Of a stretch of 64,000 nt of DNA, positions 63,649 through 64,000 are shown in pieces (position 1 is the first letter of the stretch; each line of letters starts with the position of its first letter). The DNA comes from Rhodanobacteraceae bacterium. Its GTDB lineage: Bacteria; Pseudomonadota; Gammaproteobacteria; Xanthomonadales; Rhodanobacteraceae. The position numbers were made by a program, and so were the translations under genes. The DNA is taken from assembly GCA_004299555.1 (NCBI GenBank), contig SCQU01000025.1, positions 1 through 64,000 on the forward strand, in the 5' to 3' direction. The notes below the pieces were generated by a model. The model searched no databases. It was not told where the DNA came from and worked only from the letters and a program-made list of their open reading frames with translations.

Positions 63649-64000
63649 AAGTGTTCCATATCAGGGGGGGGCGTTGCTGGAGATACGTGCGCAGCGTCGA
63701 GGAGCTGCGTCTCAATGGCCGCGATCGCGAGCGGTGGATAACTGGCGGGCGAGTGTGCGATCGCGGTTCGGCCCAAGCGGTTGCCATGTGGCGATGCCCA
63801 TGCGCTGCATGGCGCTGCTGCGATTGGCCCCGATGTTGGCGGCGGTGCTGCGCTTGGCGGGTCGAGAGGCGCTTCGCAGCGCGCATTCCGCGGTTATCGG
63901 TGAATGGGCGGTCGGTATCAGGGGTCATGAGTTCTCTGGGTTGCGCTTACAGCAAGACGTGGTGAGGAAGATGTGTGGGTGAATGCGCGGGTCCCTTATC
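63649..64000. other. Right end of the window, no assigned gene
   Basis: 352 bp. Frames on both strands (63620-63928 minus, 63651-63965 plus) are Arg/His-rich or Arg/Trp/Cys-rich and look like composition shadows. A gene cut by the right edge cannot be excluded. Confidence 0.3.

Noticed and set aside
63620-63965. Small frames at the right end on both strands
   Set aside because: Arg/His- or Arg/Trp/Cys-rich composition without ribosome sites; no family resemblance.
47400-64000. CRISPR array
   Set aside because: No series of equal direct repeats with regular spacers was seen; the short repeats present are hairpins or motif clusters.

Overview
The window is a high-GC chromosome segment from a gammaproteobacterium of the Xanthomonadales/Lysobacterales type, probably close to Rhodanobacteraceae or Xanthomonadaceae. 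Three things point there. Aspartokinase and diaminopimelate decarboxylase are fused in one protein. That gene is followed by a MurL/MurD2 pair, the peptidoglycan route described in Xanthomonas. The housekeeping gene orders are gammaproteobacterial: tRNA-fMet-rimP-nusA-infB-rbfA-truB, rpsP-rimM-trmD-rplS, and uvrC-pgsA-tRNA-Gly-tRNA-Cys. The assignment is inferred from gene content, not from a marker-gene tree.

Layout. 1-2330: end of an unidentified gene (apparently frameshifted), a formate-dehydrogenase-gamma-like cytochrome b, a dienelactone hydrolase and a DUF1348 protein. 2551-11316: translation and transcription block from initiator tRNA to rplS, ending in a strong terminator; two small GTCAT-ended repeats lie in and after it. 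11642-20473: AraC-type regulator and a 2544-residue autotransporter. 20582-23343: Tat-exported molybdenum hydroxylase large subunit with its 2Fe-2S subunit. 23560-28857: lysC-lysA fusion, murL and murD2, overlapping genes that supply diaminopimelate and D-Glu for the cell wall. 28879-40000: DUF4019 protein, M13 peptidase, HrpA helicase, aldehyde dehydrogenase, XseA and a phospholipase D family protein. 40096-47087: PilZ-like protein, kdsB, low-Mr tyrosine phosphatase, thioredoxin-fold/NHL protein, uvrC and pgsA.

From the tRNA-Cys at 47399 onward the character changes. A P4-type integrase sits directly after the tRNA. It is followed by sparse, unfamiliar genes and by an AlpA-like helix-turn-helix gene split by an intact IS3-family (IS407-type) element with a GGTT target duplication. 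A stretch of about 2 kb (52.6-54.6 kb) has no convincing gene; on the plus strand it carries many hairpins with GNRA-type loops, so it may be a large structured RNA. Then come four small secreted or outer-membrane proteins, three with His-rich tails, and an IS256-type transposase remnant. Next is a two-gene unit of a TIR-transmembrane-TPR protein and a small DP-EP-like protein. The window ends with a YedK/HMCES-type DNA-protein crosslink protein and an unidentified membrane protein.

The best candidates for something little described are the TIR-TPR/DP-EP pair (58814-61500) and the structured non-coding region (about 53.3-54.5 kb).
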